A stretch of 64,000 nucleotides of DNA from an uncultured Collinsella sp. (GTDB taxonomy: Bacteria; Actinomycetota; Coriobacteriia; Coriobacteriales; Coriobacteriaceae). The notes under the pieces were generated by a model. The model made no database searches and was not told where the DNA came from. It saw only the letters and a program-made list of their open reading frames with translations. Positions 31,521 to 40,822 of this stretch are shown piece after piece; position 1 is the stretch's first letter, and the number at the start of each line of letters is the position of its first letter. The stretch is from positions 1 to 64,000 of the forward strand of contig UQMM01000003.1 in the NCBI GenBank assembly GCA_900542165.1, in the 5' to 3' direction. The position numbers were made by a program, and so were the translations under genes.

Positions 31521-34301
31521 ATGGATGGTCCAAGCGTGAGTCTCGGCAGCAAACTATCCAATGCAAAGGTGTCCTTTGCGATATTTAAGCGCGACATTAA
31601 GCGACTGCTTGTGAACCCCGTCGCCCTGGTGGTTACCCTAGGCGTGTGCGTTATTCCCTCGCTGTATGCCTGGTATAACATCGTGGCAAACTGGGATCCG
31701 TATGGAAACACCCAAGGCATCAAGATTGCTATCGCCAACAACGATCGAGGCACCCAAAACGACTTGGTGGGTGAGCTCAACGCTGGCGACAAAGTGGTCG
31801 ACCAGCTCAAGGAGAATCATCAGTTGGGCTGGACGTTCGTCGACTCGACGGCCGATGCCAAGGAGGGCGTCGAGAGCGGCGAGTACTATGCCGCTATCGT
31901 GATTCCCAAGAACTTCTCGGATAACCTGGTTTCGATGCTCGACGGCAACTACCATCAGCCCAAGCTCACGTACTACGTCAATGAGAAGAAGAGCGCCATT
32001 GCGCCCAAGGTTACCGATACCGGTGCAAACACCATCGAGGAGCAGATCAACTCGGAATTTGTCTCTACGGTAGGCAAGACTGTTGCCGGTATCGCCAAGG
32101 ATGCCGGTGTCGATTTAAAGGACAAGGCAACCCAGACTCAGGACTCGCTGGCAAGTTCGGTGTCCGAGGCGTCCGACACCTTGGGCGAGGTGCGCGATTC
32201 GATTGGCGATATGAATGCCGCCATCGATAAGACGAGTGGCGCTATCGCCTCGGCTGATGCGGCACTTGCCGGCTTGCAAGACCAGGCACCGTCGCTGACG
32301 CAGGCGATCTCCCAGGGCAACGACCTGCTGAGCGAAGCTCGCACCACGGCGGGCAACTCCATCACCTCGCTCTCCAAGGCGCTCTCGGAAGGCAGCCTTG
32401 CGCTCACCAAGACGTCGGCCTCTGCGAACGCTGCCATCGGCAAGCTGACGGGCGCGGTCACATCTACGACCACCCGTATCGACAACTCGCTCGAGTCTCT
32501 TCAAGCGACGATCGACCACAATAAGGCCGTTATCGGGCACTTGGAGATTCTCGCCAATGACACGTCGACAGGTTCCGAGGAAATTGACGCGCGCATTGTA
32601 TCGACCATCGATTTGCTTCGAGAGCAGAATGAAAAGCTTCAGAGCATCAAGGACGGTCTGTCCGCGCAGTCGAGCGCCATGGCGAATGACGCAGCGGCTG
32701 TTTCGGGTGCCAGTGACGCTATCAATAACGCAATTCATACCGGTGCGACCAACCTTGGCCAAGCCCAGACGGACTTGGGCCAAAACGCGCTGCCGAAGGC
32801 CTCGAGCGCGCTCGACTCTTTTGCTGCCGTTTCGGGCGACCTGACCGGTATCGTCTCGGGTATGACACCTACACTTGCAAATGCGCGCGGCACGTTGGCG
32901 CAGCTTAGCGCTACGCTCGGCCAGGCCAAGACCACGCTGTCCCAGACCGATTCCTCGCTTGCCAAGGTCCAGGACAAGCTTGCAACCGCCGCCAATGACA
33001 TCGCGGCGCTGCAGACCTCCGAGTCCATGGGCGAGCTGGCCGATCTGATGGGCGTCGATGTCAATGACGTGGCAGATTTCATGGCGTCTCCGGTTGAGTT
33101 GACGTCCAAGCCAATCTATCCGGTCAAGAGCTTTGGCTCGGGCATCGCTCCCTTCTACACCAATCTGGCGCTTTGGGTGGGCGGCTATGTGCTCATCGCC
33201 ATTTACAAGCTCGAGGTCGACCGTGAAGGTGTTGGCAGCTTTACGGCGCGCCAAGGCTACTTTGGCCGCTGGTTGCTCATGGTGATCCTGGGCGCGTTGC
33301 AGGCCATCATCGTTACGGTAGGCGATCTGGTGATTGGCGTGCAGTGCGTCAGCCCGCTGCTGTTCGTGCTGGGCGGCATCGCCATTTCGTTCACCTACGT
33401 CAATATCATCTATGCGCTGTCCACCACGTTTAAGCATATCGGCAAGGCTATCGGCGTCATTCTCGTCATCGTGCAGATCCCGGGTTCGTCGGGCATGTAC
33501 CCCATCGAGATGATGCCCGGCTTCTTCCAGTGGCTGCACCCGCTGCTGCCCTTTACCTACGGCATCAATCTGCTGCGCGAGACGGTCGGCGGCATGTATT
33601 CGTTCAACTACCTGTTTAACCTGTGCATTCTGGGCGTGTTCTTGATCGTGGCGCTCTTTATCGGCCTGCAGCTGCGTCCGCTGCTGCTCAACCTTAACCT
33701 GCTCTTTGATAAACAGCTCTCCACGACCGGTATGATGATTTGCGAGTCCAACGACCTGCCGCGCCAGCGCTACTCGCTGCGCACGGCCATGCGCGTCATG
33801 CTCGATTCCGATTCGTACCGTCGCGAACTGCTCGATCATGCGGTCGCCTTTGAACATCGCTACCCGTACTACATCAAGGGCGGTTTTGCCGCCGTGGTGG
33901 GCGTTCAGGTCCTGCTCTTTGTCCTGTCGACGGTTCTCGATATCGACAATAACGGCAAGATCATCCTGCTTGTCATTTGGATCATCTCGGTTATTGCCAT
34001 CTGCGGCTGGCTTATCAATATCGAATATATCCGAGCGAGCCTCAATACCCAGATGCGCATCTCGGCGCTTTCGGATGAGGACCTGCGTCGCGAGATGCGC
34101 GAACACACGGCCGCCATTCCTGCCGCCCGCCACATGTTTGGCCTCAACGCCAGCGAGCGTGGTGCCAAGGGCGGCGATCAGTCCACGGGCCGCTTGCCGC
34201 ATATCGGCTCGCACCATAAATCTCAGGGCAGCGACAGCACAGCCACAAATGATGGAGATACCACCGCGCTTGGCAAGCACTCCAAAGGAGGTGAGGCATA
34301 A
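31521..34301 (+). CDS. YhgE/Pip family membrane protein 1
   Basis: A large envelope protein (926 residues from ATG 31521; GTG 31536 is an alternative start). The first membrane helix contains 'PVALVVTLGVCVIPSLYAWYNIVANWDPYGNT', the YhgE/Pip hallmark. A long extracytoplasmic region (residues about 150-540) of Ala/Ser/Thr-rich heptads predicts extended coiled coil. Then comes an ABC-2-like block of five or so membrane helices, with 'SSGMYPIEMMPGFFQWLHPLLPFTYGINLLRETVGG' as the usual C-terminal signature. After this, two further helices and a Gly/Ser/His-rich cytoplasmic tail extend it beyond the normal length. Homologues include phage receptors and type VII-like secretion partners. The overlap-free but adjacent twin follows. 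Confidence 0.88.
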   Translation: MDGPSVSLGSKLSNAKVSFAIFKRDIKRLLVNPVALVVTLGVCVIPSLYAWYNIVANWDPYGNTQGIKIAIANNDRGTQNDLVGELNAGDKVVDQLKENHQLGWTFVDSTADAKEGVESGEYYAAIVIPKNFSDNLVSMLDGNYHQPKLTYYVNEKKSAIAPKVTDTGANTIEEQINSEFVSTVGKTVAGIAKDAGVDLKDKATQTQDSLASSVSEASDTLGEVRDSIGDMNAAIDKTSGAIASADAALAGLQDQAPSLTQAISQGNDLLSEARTTAGNSITSLSKALSEGSLALTKTSASANAAIGKLTGAVTSTTTRIDNSLESLQATIDHNKAVIGHLEILANDTSTGSEEIDARIVSTIDLLREQNEKLQSIKDGLSAQSSAMANDAAAVSGASDAINNAIHTGATNLGQAQTDLGQNALPKASSALDSFAAVSGDLTGIVSGMTPTLANARGTLAQLSATLGQAKTTLSQTDSSLAKVQDKLATAANDIAALQTSESMGELADLMGVDVNDVADFMASPVELTSKPIYPVKSFGSGIAPFYTNLALWVGGYVLIAIYKLEVDREGVGSFTARQGYFGRWLLMVILGALQAIIVTVGDLVIGVQCVSPLLFVLGGIAISFTYVNIIYALSTTFKHIGKAIGVILVIVQIPGSSGMYPIEMMPGFFQWLHPLLPFTYGINLLRETVGGMYSFNYLFNLCILGVFLIVALFIGLQLRPLLLNLNLLFDKQLSTTGMMICESNDLPRQRYSLRTAMRVMLDSDSYRRELLDHAVAFEHRYPYYIKGGFAAVVGVQVLLFVLSTVLDIDNNGKIILLVIWIISVIAICGWLINIEYIRASLNTQMRISALSDEDLRREMREHTAAIPAARHMFGLNASERGAKGGDQSTGRLPHIGSHHKSQGSDSTATNDGDTTALGKHSKGGEA

Positions 34302-36491
34302 ATGAAGAACATCCTGCATCTGTTTAAGCGCGATGTCCAAAACGTGTCTCGCTCCGTGATCGGCTTGGTTGTCGTGATGGGCCTCATTATCGTACCGTGT
34401 CTGTACGCGTGGTTTAACATCGCCGGCAGCTGGGATCCGTACGGCAACACCGGCAATCTTAAGATCGCCGTGGTCAACACCGATGAGGGTTACGAGAGCG
34501 ATTTGATCCCCGTCGAGGTTAACGTGGGCGAAAACGTGACCGCCACCCTACGCGGCAACGAGAGCTTCGATTGGGTTGTGCTCAACAATCGCGAAAAGGC
34601 TATCGAGGGCGTTAAGTCGGGCGCGTACTATGCTGCCGTCGTTATCCCCAAAACGTTTAGCGCTGACATGATGACGCTTTTCTCGACCGACGTGAAGCAT
34701 GCCGATATCGAGTTCTACGAGAATCAGAAGGCCAACGCCATTGCGCAGATCGTGACCGAGAAGGGTTCGAGCGCCGTCCAGAGCCAGGTTAACAAAACTT
34801 TTACCGAGACCATTACGACGATCGGTCTTAAGACGGTGTCCAGCCTGCTCGATTACATGAGCACCGACCAGGTGGGTAACTTTATCGCCAACCTGTCCTC
34901 GACGCTCGGCGATTCGATTGAGGACCTGCGAGACGTTCGGGCAAATGCTTCGTCGCTGGCGGGCATTTTGAGCTCCACGTCCGATTCGCTGACGTCGGCG
35001 AGCGGCATGCTCAAGCAGACGGGCACGGTCGATGAGTCAACGAAGCAGCTGATGGAGCATGTCAAAAGCGGTATTAGCGATTCCAAGGAAGCGCTGAAGG
35101 ACGCCAACGACGCCATCAATGCCGCGATTGACGGAAGCGCGGGCTCGTTTGACAACGTGTCCGCCGAGCTTGCGAAGGCATTTGATGCCGCGAATCAACA
35201 TGTCGACCTTACAGTGTCCCAGCTCAACGATGCCGCGGCGGCGCTCAACACGCGTGCCGACGATATCGACGCCACGGCCGACCAGCTGCGCAGCTTTGCC
35301 GATCAGGTGACTGACGAAAAACTCCAGGACAGCCTCAAGTCTGTGGCAACATCGCTGAGCAGGATTGCTGTGGAGTATCGCAACAACGCCAAGGACTTGA
35401 CGGCCACCGCGAAGTCTCTCTCTGACAGCATGGCAGAGGTTAATAAGTCGCGTGCCGAGGTCGATCAGGCAATCGCGGATGCCAAGGCTGGTATCTCGGG
35501 CGCCAAGACTGACTACGACTCTACGTTTTCGGCCAAGGCAAAGGAGCTCAAGAAGACCATCTCGGGCGTTTTGGATTCGCTGAACGGTATTTCGAACGAT
35601 CTGGATAGTGCTGTTGCTGGCCTGACCGACGCATCCGGTTCGCTGGCAAAGGGCCTCTCCAAAGCTGCAAAGCTGGTCAACAAGGCTTCTGATCAGCTGG
35701 GCGAGGCGTCGGACAAGATCAGTGCGTTTAAGGACGAGCTCGACGGCGCCTTGATGTCGGATGACCTCGCTACGATCAAGACGATGATCGGCAATGATCC
35801 CGAGGGTCTGGCCGTGTCGCTTTCCGGCCCCGTCGCGCTCGATCGCAAGCCGGTCTATCCGATCCGCAACTACGGTTCGGCCATGGCACCGTTCTACACG
35901 ATTCTGTCGCTCTGGGTGGGCTCGATTGTGCTGGCGGCCATGATGAAGGTCTCGGTTGACGATGAGCTTATCAACGAGCTCATCCCCGTGCGCCTGCACG
36001 AGATCTACCTGGGCCGCTACCTGTTCTTTGGCGGTCTGGCCCTGCTGCAGGCAACGCTCGTGTGTGCGGGCGACATCCTGTTCTTTGGCATCCAGTGCGA
36101 CGACCCGCTGCAGTTTGTGCTGGCGGGCTGGGTCGCGAGTCTCGTGTTCTCCAATATCGTCTACACGCTTACGGTTTCGTTTGGCGATATCGGCAAGGCG
36201 CTCGCCGTCGTGCTGCTGGTCATGCAGGTCGGCGGTTCGGGCGGCACGTTCCCCATCGAGATGACCGGCCCCGTGTTCCAGGCGATCTATCCGTTCCTGC
36301 CGTTCACCCACGGCATCAACGCCATGCATGCCGCCATGGCCGGTGCGTACCACATGGAGTACTGGATTGAGCTAGGCATTCTGGCGAGCTATCTGATTCC
36401 GTCGCTGGCACTGGGCGTCGTCTTCCGCCGCCCGGTCATCAAAGCCAACGACTGGATCATCGAAAAACTGGAGTCAACCAAATTGATTTAG
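34302..36491 (+). CDS. YhgE/Pip family membrane protein 2
   Basis: A 729-residue paralogue of the upstream protein with the same plan. N-terminal helix 'SVIGLVVVMGLIIVPCLYAWFNIAGSWDPYGNT', then a long coiled-coil extracytoplasmic region (about 150-500) of the Ala/Asp/Ser type, then five to six C-terminal helices with 'GGSGGTFPIEMTGPVFQAIYPFLPFTHGINAMHAAM'. It starts immediately after the first gene's stop, with a near-perfect AAAGGAGGTGAGG site. The pair probably forms a heteromer. It lacks the tail of the first protein. Confidence 0.9.
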   Translation: MKNILHLFKRDVQNVSRSVIGLVVVMGLIIVPCLYAWFNIAGSWDPYGNTGNLKIAVVNTDEGYESDLIPVEVNVGENVTATLRGNESFDWVVLNNREKAIEGVKSGAYYAAVVIPKTFSADMMTLFSTDVKHADIEFYENQKANAIAQIVTEKGSSAVQSQVNKTFTETITTIGLKTVSSLLDYMSTDQVGNFIANLSSTLGDSIEDLRDVRANASSLAGILSSTSDSLTSASGMLKQTGTVDESTKQLMEHVKSGISDSKEALKDANDAINAAIDGSAGSFDNVSAELAKAFDAANQHVDLTVSQLNDAAAALNTRADDIDATADQLRSFADQVTDEKLQDSLKSVATSLSRIAVEYRNNAKDLTATAKSLSDSMAEVNKSRAEVDQAIADAKAGISGAKTDYDSTFSAKAKELKKTISGVLDSLNGISNDLDSAVAGLTDASGSLAKGLSKAAKLVNKASDQLGEASDKISAFKDELDGALMSDDLATIKTMIGNDPEGLAVSLSGPVALDRKPVYPIRNYGSAMAPFYTILSLWVGSIVLAAMMKVSVDDELINELIPVRLHEIYLGRYLFFGGLALLQATLVCAGDILFFGIQCDDPLQFVLAGWVASLVFSNIVYTLTVSFGDIGKALAVVLLVMQVGGSGGTFPIEMTGPVFQAIYPFLPFTHGINAMHAAMAGAYHMEYWIELGILASYLIPSLALGVVFRRPVIKANDWIIEKLESTKLI

Positions 36492-36692
36492 TTCAGCAAC
36501 GTAAACGCCGTCGGAACATCGAGATCTTCCAACCCGATGCTTTAGCGTAGTGAATTGCACGGGCTGCTTGGTTGTTGCTACAGTAGCGGGGCGTGCCGGG
36601 GGTCCGGTGCGCCCTGCTTTTATTTGACCATGAGGCGGCACGCAGCCATGCGCGTGCGGACACCACGCCCAGATTGAGCGCGAGGATGCCCT

Positions 36693-37676
36693 ATGGCCCA
36701 GCATGCCACTGACAATATCGAAATGATGCCCGATAGCCCTGTTGCTCGCGAGGACCTGGGCGCGGGCGGCACCTCCCGCGGCGCCGGCGCTCGCTCGCCG
36801 CTGTTCTGGAAAGTCCTGCTGCTTTCGGTGGCAGTCGTCTGGGGCTACTCCTTTACGACCATGAAGGACGCGCTCGACACCATTCCGGTGTTCGAACTGC
36901 TCTACGTGCGCTTTCTGCCTGCGGCGTTGGTCATGTTTTTCATCTTCCACAAGCGCATCATCGCGCACCTCAACGCCCGCAACCTTATCGTCGGACTTGG
37001 CATGGGCGCACTTATGTGGGCCGCCTACGCCCTGCAGACAGTCGGTCTGGCGCACACCACGGCGGGCAAGAATGCTTTTTTGACGGGCACGTATTGCATC
37101 GTTGTGCCGTTCGCGAGCTATTTTCTGAGCGGCGAAAAACTCACCCGCTATAACCTGGGCGCGGCGCTGCTGTGCTTTGCGGGCATTGGCTTGGTGGCGC
37201 TCGATAGCGTTGAATTCAACATCGGTGATGTCATTACGCTGGCGGGTGCGGTCTTTTTCGCCATCCAGATGGCGGTGACTGCCAAGTACGGTCGCAAAAT
37301 GGACATCAACGTCATCACGTTTTGGATGTTTGTGGGCAACGGCGTGCTGAGCCTGGCAACGTCGCTGCTATTCGAGACCCAAGCGCCTCTGTCCGTGTGG
37401 ACGCCGAGCTTTATCAGCGCGATGGCGTTTCTCTCGGTTGGTTGCACATGCGCGGCTCTGCTCATCCAAAACGTCGGCCTGGCGCATGTCTCGGCCTCGA
37501 CGGGCTCACTGCTCCTTTCGATGGAGTCGCCTTCGGGCGTGCTGTTCTCGGTGCTGCTGATGGGGGAGGCGCTCACCTCGCGCCTGCTCGCCGGCTTCGC
37601 GCTCATCTTTCTTTCGATTATCTTGAGCGAGACGCATTTCGATTTCTTGCGCCGAAAATCACACCCGCAATTGTAA
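36693..37676 (+). CDS. EamA (DMT superfamily) transporter
   Basis: A 327-residue inner-membrane carrier with ten predicted helices in two EamA repeats: 'VVWGYSFTTMKDALDTIPVFELLYVRFL' marks the first, and 'HVSASTGSLLLSMESPSGVLFSVLLMGE' the second. Such proteins export metabolites or amino acids; the substrate is unknown. The hydrophilic N-terminal 35 residues are longer than usual. ATG 36693 has GCGAGGATG upstream. It is monocistronic, ending at a strong terminator. Confidence 0.88.
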   Translation: MAQHATDNIEMMPDSPVAREDLGAGGTSRGAGARSPLFWKVLLLSVAVVWGYSFTTMKDALDTIPVFELLYVRFLPAALVMFFIFHKRIIAHLNARNLIVGLGMGALMWAAYALQTVGLAHTTAGKNAFLTGTYCIVVPFASYFLSGEKLTRYNLGAALLCFAGIGLVALDSVEFNIGDVITLAGAVFFAIQMAVTAKYGRKMDINVITFWMFVGNGVLSLATSLLFETQAPLSVWTPSFISAMAFLSVGCTCAALLIQNVGLAHVSASTGSLLLSMESPSGVLFSVLLMGEALTSRLLAGFALIFLSIILSETHFDFLRRKSHPQL

Positions 37677-37688
37677 ACAACTTGTTGC

Positions 37689-37714
37689 GCCGCCCTCCCA
37701 GGGCGGCATTTTTT
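37689..37714 (+). terminator. Terminator of the EamA gene
   Basis: GCCGCCCT and AGGGCGGC pair perfectly with a 3-nt loop and are followed by ATTTTTTA. Confidence 0.9.
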
Positions 37715-37792
37715 ATGCGTCGCCCTTAAAGTAGTACCTTGCACTTTACGCTATCAAAGTGCTTGCTGCAAAAACGTTACTGGAGGGCATCT

Positions 37793-39091
37793 ATGGCACC
37801 AGCACTGTCCGATCTTCAACCGCAATCAGCGCCCAAGGCCACCGCGGCGGCGCAGACCGCTATCGGTGACGGTCTTGTTGCAGAAGCTCAGGCTTTTGCA
37901 GACGAGCTCGCTGCGTGGCGACACGATTTACATCAGATGCCCGAGCTCGGTAACAATCTTCCGCAGACCTCTGCCTATATCCAGGCACGTCTGGACGAGA
38001 TGGACATCCCCCATACCACGCTCGTCGACGGTTCCTGCGTCGTTGGCCTGATCGGTGCCGGTGCGGCCGCGGCCGCTCAGGGCAATGGCACGTGCAAGGA
38101 CGAGCGGGCCGGAACGGTCGTCATGCTCCGAGGCGATATGGATGCCCTGCCCGTTGTCGAGGAATCCGGCGAGCCCTTTGCATCCACCAATGGCTGCATG
38201 CATGCTTGCGGTCACGATATGCACGCGACGGCCCTGCTTGGTGCGGCGCGCCTGCTCAAGGCCCGCGAGGCCGAGCTCATCGACGCCAATGCCACCGTCA
38301 AACTGCTGTTCCAGCCGGGCGAGGAGACCTTCGAGGGCGCCCGCGCTGCCATCGCCGACGGCTTGCTCGAGAACCCGCGCCCTCAGGCGGCCTTTGCCAT
38401 ACATGTCAACAGCCAGTCGCCGCTTGGCCTGGTGCTCTACGGCAGCCCGGCGCTCTCGGGTGTGTACGGTTTCCGCATCACGCTCCAGGGCAAGGGCGGC
38501 CACGGTTCCAGCCCCGAGATCTGCATCGACCCCATCACGGCCGGCGTCCACGTGCACCTGGCGCTCCAGGAGCTTATCTCCCGCGAGGTGCCGGCGGCCA
38601 AGGAAGTCGCACTTACCGTTGGTAAGTTCGCCGGCGGCTTGGCGGCCAACGTCATCCCCGACACCTGCGTGCTCGAGGGAACGCTGCGCGGCTTTGATGT
38701 TGAGCTCATGGCTCACCTAAAGACCCGCATCGCGGAGGTCGTTAACGGCGTTGCTACGACCTATCGTACGCCGGCGACCATCGAGACGCTTTCGGATGTT
38801 CCGCCGCTTGTACTCGACAGCGATATGACTCAGGCGTCGCTTGGCTATGTGGGCGCAGTGCTGCCCAAGACGGCTTTCTTGCCGCTTTTCCATGCCATGG
38901 CGAGTGAGGACTTCGCGCTTATCTCGAGCAAGATCCCAAGTGCGTACTTTACCGTGGGCGCGGCCGTAACCGACACGGACGAACACTTTGCCCAGCACCA
39001 TCCCAAGGCACGTTTTAACGATGCCGAGCTGCCGCTCGGTGCCGCGGCCTATACCGCCGTCGCTTTGGGCTATATCGCCGACCACCGGTAG
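37793..39091 (+). CDS. M20-family amidohydrolase/peptidase
   Basis: A 432-residue dimetal hydrolase of the hippurate hydrolase/aminoacylase type. Metal and catalytic segments: 'GDMDALPV', 'HACGHDMHATALLGAA', 'LLFQPGEETFEGAR', 'AFAIHVNSQSPLG' and, near the end, 'MASEDFALISSKIPS'. The dimerisation domain is 'YGFRITLQGKGGHGSSPEICIDP'. Substrate may be N-acyl amino acids or peptide conjugates. ATG 37793 with TGGAGGGC upstream is chosen. The MFS transporter that follows may bring in the substrate. Confidence 0.9.
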   Translation: MAPALSDLQPQSAPKATAAAQTAIGDGLVAEAQAFADELAAWRHDLHQMPELGNNLPQTSAYIQARLDEMDIPHTTLVDGSCVVGLIGAGAAAAAQGNGTCKDERAGTVVMLRGDMDALPVVEESGEPFASTNGCMHACGHDMHATALLGAARLLKAREAELIDANATVKLLFQPGEETFEGARAAIADGLLENPRPQAAFAIHVNSQSPLGLVLYGSPALSGVYGFRITLQGKGGHGSSPEICIDPITAGVHVHLALQELISREVPAAKEVALTVGKFAGGLAANVIPDTCVLEGTLRGFDVELMAHLKTRIAEVVNGVATTYRTPATIETLSDVPPLVLDSDMTQASLGYVGAVLPKTAFLPLFHAMASEDFALISSKIPSAYFTVGAAVTDTDEHFAQHHPKARFNDAELPLGAAAYTAVALGYIADHR

Positions 39092-39117
39092 CACCCAACC
39101 TTGCCTTTCAAGCCTGC

Positions 39118-39150
39118 GGGCATGGCCGTAAGGCCTATGCCCTTGTCTTT
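39118..39150 (+). terminator. Terminator of the M20 gene
   Basis: GGGCATGGCC and GGCCTATGCCC pair around GTAA, followed by TTGTCTTT. Confidence 0.75.
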
Positions 39151-39213
39151 CAAGGCAATCTTGGGCACTACCGGCGCCCGGCGCAGGCTATTCGTTTGTC
39201 TAAAAGGAGCAGT

Positions 39214-40518
39214 ATGCCCCAGCAGCGTAAGTTCTTCCCCGGCTGGCTCGTGGTGGCCTCCGGCTTCGTGATCATGGCCACGTGTTACACGATTTTCGTC
39301 AACTGCATGAGCCTGTTCCAGCCGCTGATCGTCAGCAACCTGGGTATTTCCCTTGCGCAGTACAACGTCTCCAATGCCATCTCCACCGTGGTGAGTGTCG
39401 TGGGTTCGCTCGTTATCGGTCATGTTGCCGATAAGGTGAGTGGCCGCGTATTGGGCTCGCTTACCGTTATCGCTACCTCGGCGGTGCTTGCCGGCATGAG
39501 CTTTGTCGGTGAGCTGTGGCAGGTCTACGTGCTCTTTGCCGTTTCGGGCTGCTTCGCTGTGGCCTCGACCCGTCTGCTCATTAGCCTTGTGACCGCCAAC
39601 TGGTTTACCGCTAAACGCGGCCTTGCCATTTCCATCGCACTTTCGGGCTCGGGCTTTGGCGGAGCCATTCTCTCGCCGATCGTGAGCTCTCTTATCGTGA
39701 GTGTGGGCTGGCGCTCTGCGTTCCTGGTACTCGCTGCCGTCTGCATGGTGGCGGCACTGCCCATCACGGCTTACTCCTTCCGCACCAAGCCTTCCGAGAT
39801 CGGGCTTAAGCCGCTCGGCGAGAACCCGGGCGATCCGTCCGTCTCGACGGCTGGCGATAAGGACGAGCACACGGCGCCCGAGGTTAGCGTCGGCTGGTCT
39901 CGTATCAAGAAGAGCCCGGCGTTTTGGCTGCTCGTCGTCGCCTTCCTCTTTATGGGTCTCGTTAACGGCGCCATCTTGCCCAACCAGGTCACCAACATGA
40001 CGAGTGTTACCGTCAACGGCGCCAAGATCGTCACGGGCGGCCACGATCCCATGTGGGCAGGTACCGTGCTTTCGGCCTACATGGTCACCGTCGTTATCGC
40101 CAAGATTTCGCTCGGTGCGATCTATGACCGCTTTGGTCTGCGCTTTGGCAATATCCTTGGCTCCATTGCGTGCATTATCGCCTGCGTCGCCCTGTGCTTC
40201 CCCGCGACCGATCTTGGTCCCATCGTGGCTGCCGTGAGCTTTGGTGTCGGAACGTGCATGGGCACTATCACGCCTACCATTGCCGCGTCCAAGCAGTTTG
40301 GCATGGCCGACCTCGGCAAGGTCACGGGCACCATTACCTCGCTCGAGATGGTCGGCGGCACCGTGGGCGCTATTGTCTCGGGCGTGCTGTTCGATGCCAC
40401 GGGCTCCTTTGCGAGCGCCTGGATTGTGTGCCTGGCGTGCTCCGTGGTCATGCTCGTGTTCCTGCTGGCATCCGAGCCCATCGCCGCCAAGCTGCGCGCG
40501 AGCGTGGCGGGGGAGTAG
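39214..40518 (+). CDS. MFS transporter, OFA (oxalate/formate antiporter-like) family
   Basis: A 434-residue, 12-helix major-facilitator protein. The N-terminus 'KFFPGWLVVASGFVIMATCYTIFVNCMSLFQPLIVSNLGIS' is typical of the OFA group, which exchanges small carboxylates. Charged loop 'YSFRTKPSEIGLKPLGE' separates the halves, as is usual in this family. The substrate is unknown. ATG 39214 has AAAAGGAGC upstream. It is separated from the M20 gene by a terminator, so the two need not be co-transcribed. Confidence 0.85.
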   Translation: MPQQRKFFPGWLVVASGFVIMATCYTIFVNCMSLFQPLIVSNLGISLAQYNVSNAISTVVSVVGSLVIGHVADKVSGRVLGSLTVIATSAVLAGMSFVGELWQVYVLFAVSGCFAVASTRLLISLVTANWFTAKRGLAISIALSGSGFGGAILSPIVSSLIVSVGWRSAFLVLAAVCMVAALPITAYSFRTKPSEIGLKPLGENPGDPSVSTAGDKDEHTAPEVSVGWSRIKKSPAFWLLVVAFLFMGLVNGAILPNQVTNMTSVTVNGAKIVTGGHDPMWAGTVLSAYMVTVVIAKISLGAIYDRFGLRFGNILGSIACIIACVALCFPATDLGPIVAAVSFGVGTCMGTITPTIAASKQFGMADLGKVTGTITSLEMVGGTVGAIVSGVLFDATGSFASAWIVCLACSVVMLVFLLASEPIAAKLRASVAGE

Positions 40519-40553
40519 ACGTCCGTCGCTCTTTTCTGTTCGCCCCGTTCTGT

Positions 40554-40765
40554 CCGTGGCTGCCCTGGAAGCCGAATGGATGCTCGTACCATCATTCGGT
40601 TTCCAAGGCGGCCACGGGCCTACGAAATGATCCGTTTTCCTCCGTCCCCAACAGATCACGTGATTCGAAGGGGACGGAGGAATACGGATCACAAACAGCG
40701 GCGGCGCGTCTGGCCGAACGAGTCCCCATACCCTCGTTCGGTCAGACGCGCCACCGCTGTTTGTG
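40554..40765. repeat. Three consecutive long hairpins
   Basis: Hairpin 1: arms 40554-40578 and 40593-40617, 25 bp. Hairpin 2: 40628-40649 and 40670-40691, 22 bp with one mismatch. Hairpin 3: 40690-40722 and 40733-40765, 33 bp with two mismatches. All are nearly fully paired and unrelated in sequence. They fill the 304-bp gap between the MFS gene and hisS. Confidence 0.85.
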
Positions 40766-40774
40766 TTTGTGCCG

Positions 40775-40780
40775 TATAAT
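40775..40780 (+). promoter_or_regulatory. hisS -10 element
   Basis: TATAAT lies 43 bp before hisS. The corresponding -35 region would fall within the 3' arm of the third hairpin, so folding of that DNA could affect promoter use. Confidence 0.6.
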
Positions 40781-40822
40781 GACCGTTACCTATGACGCGA
40801 TACAAAAGAAAGGTGTTTGCCC

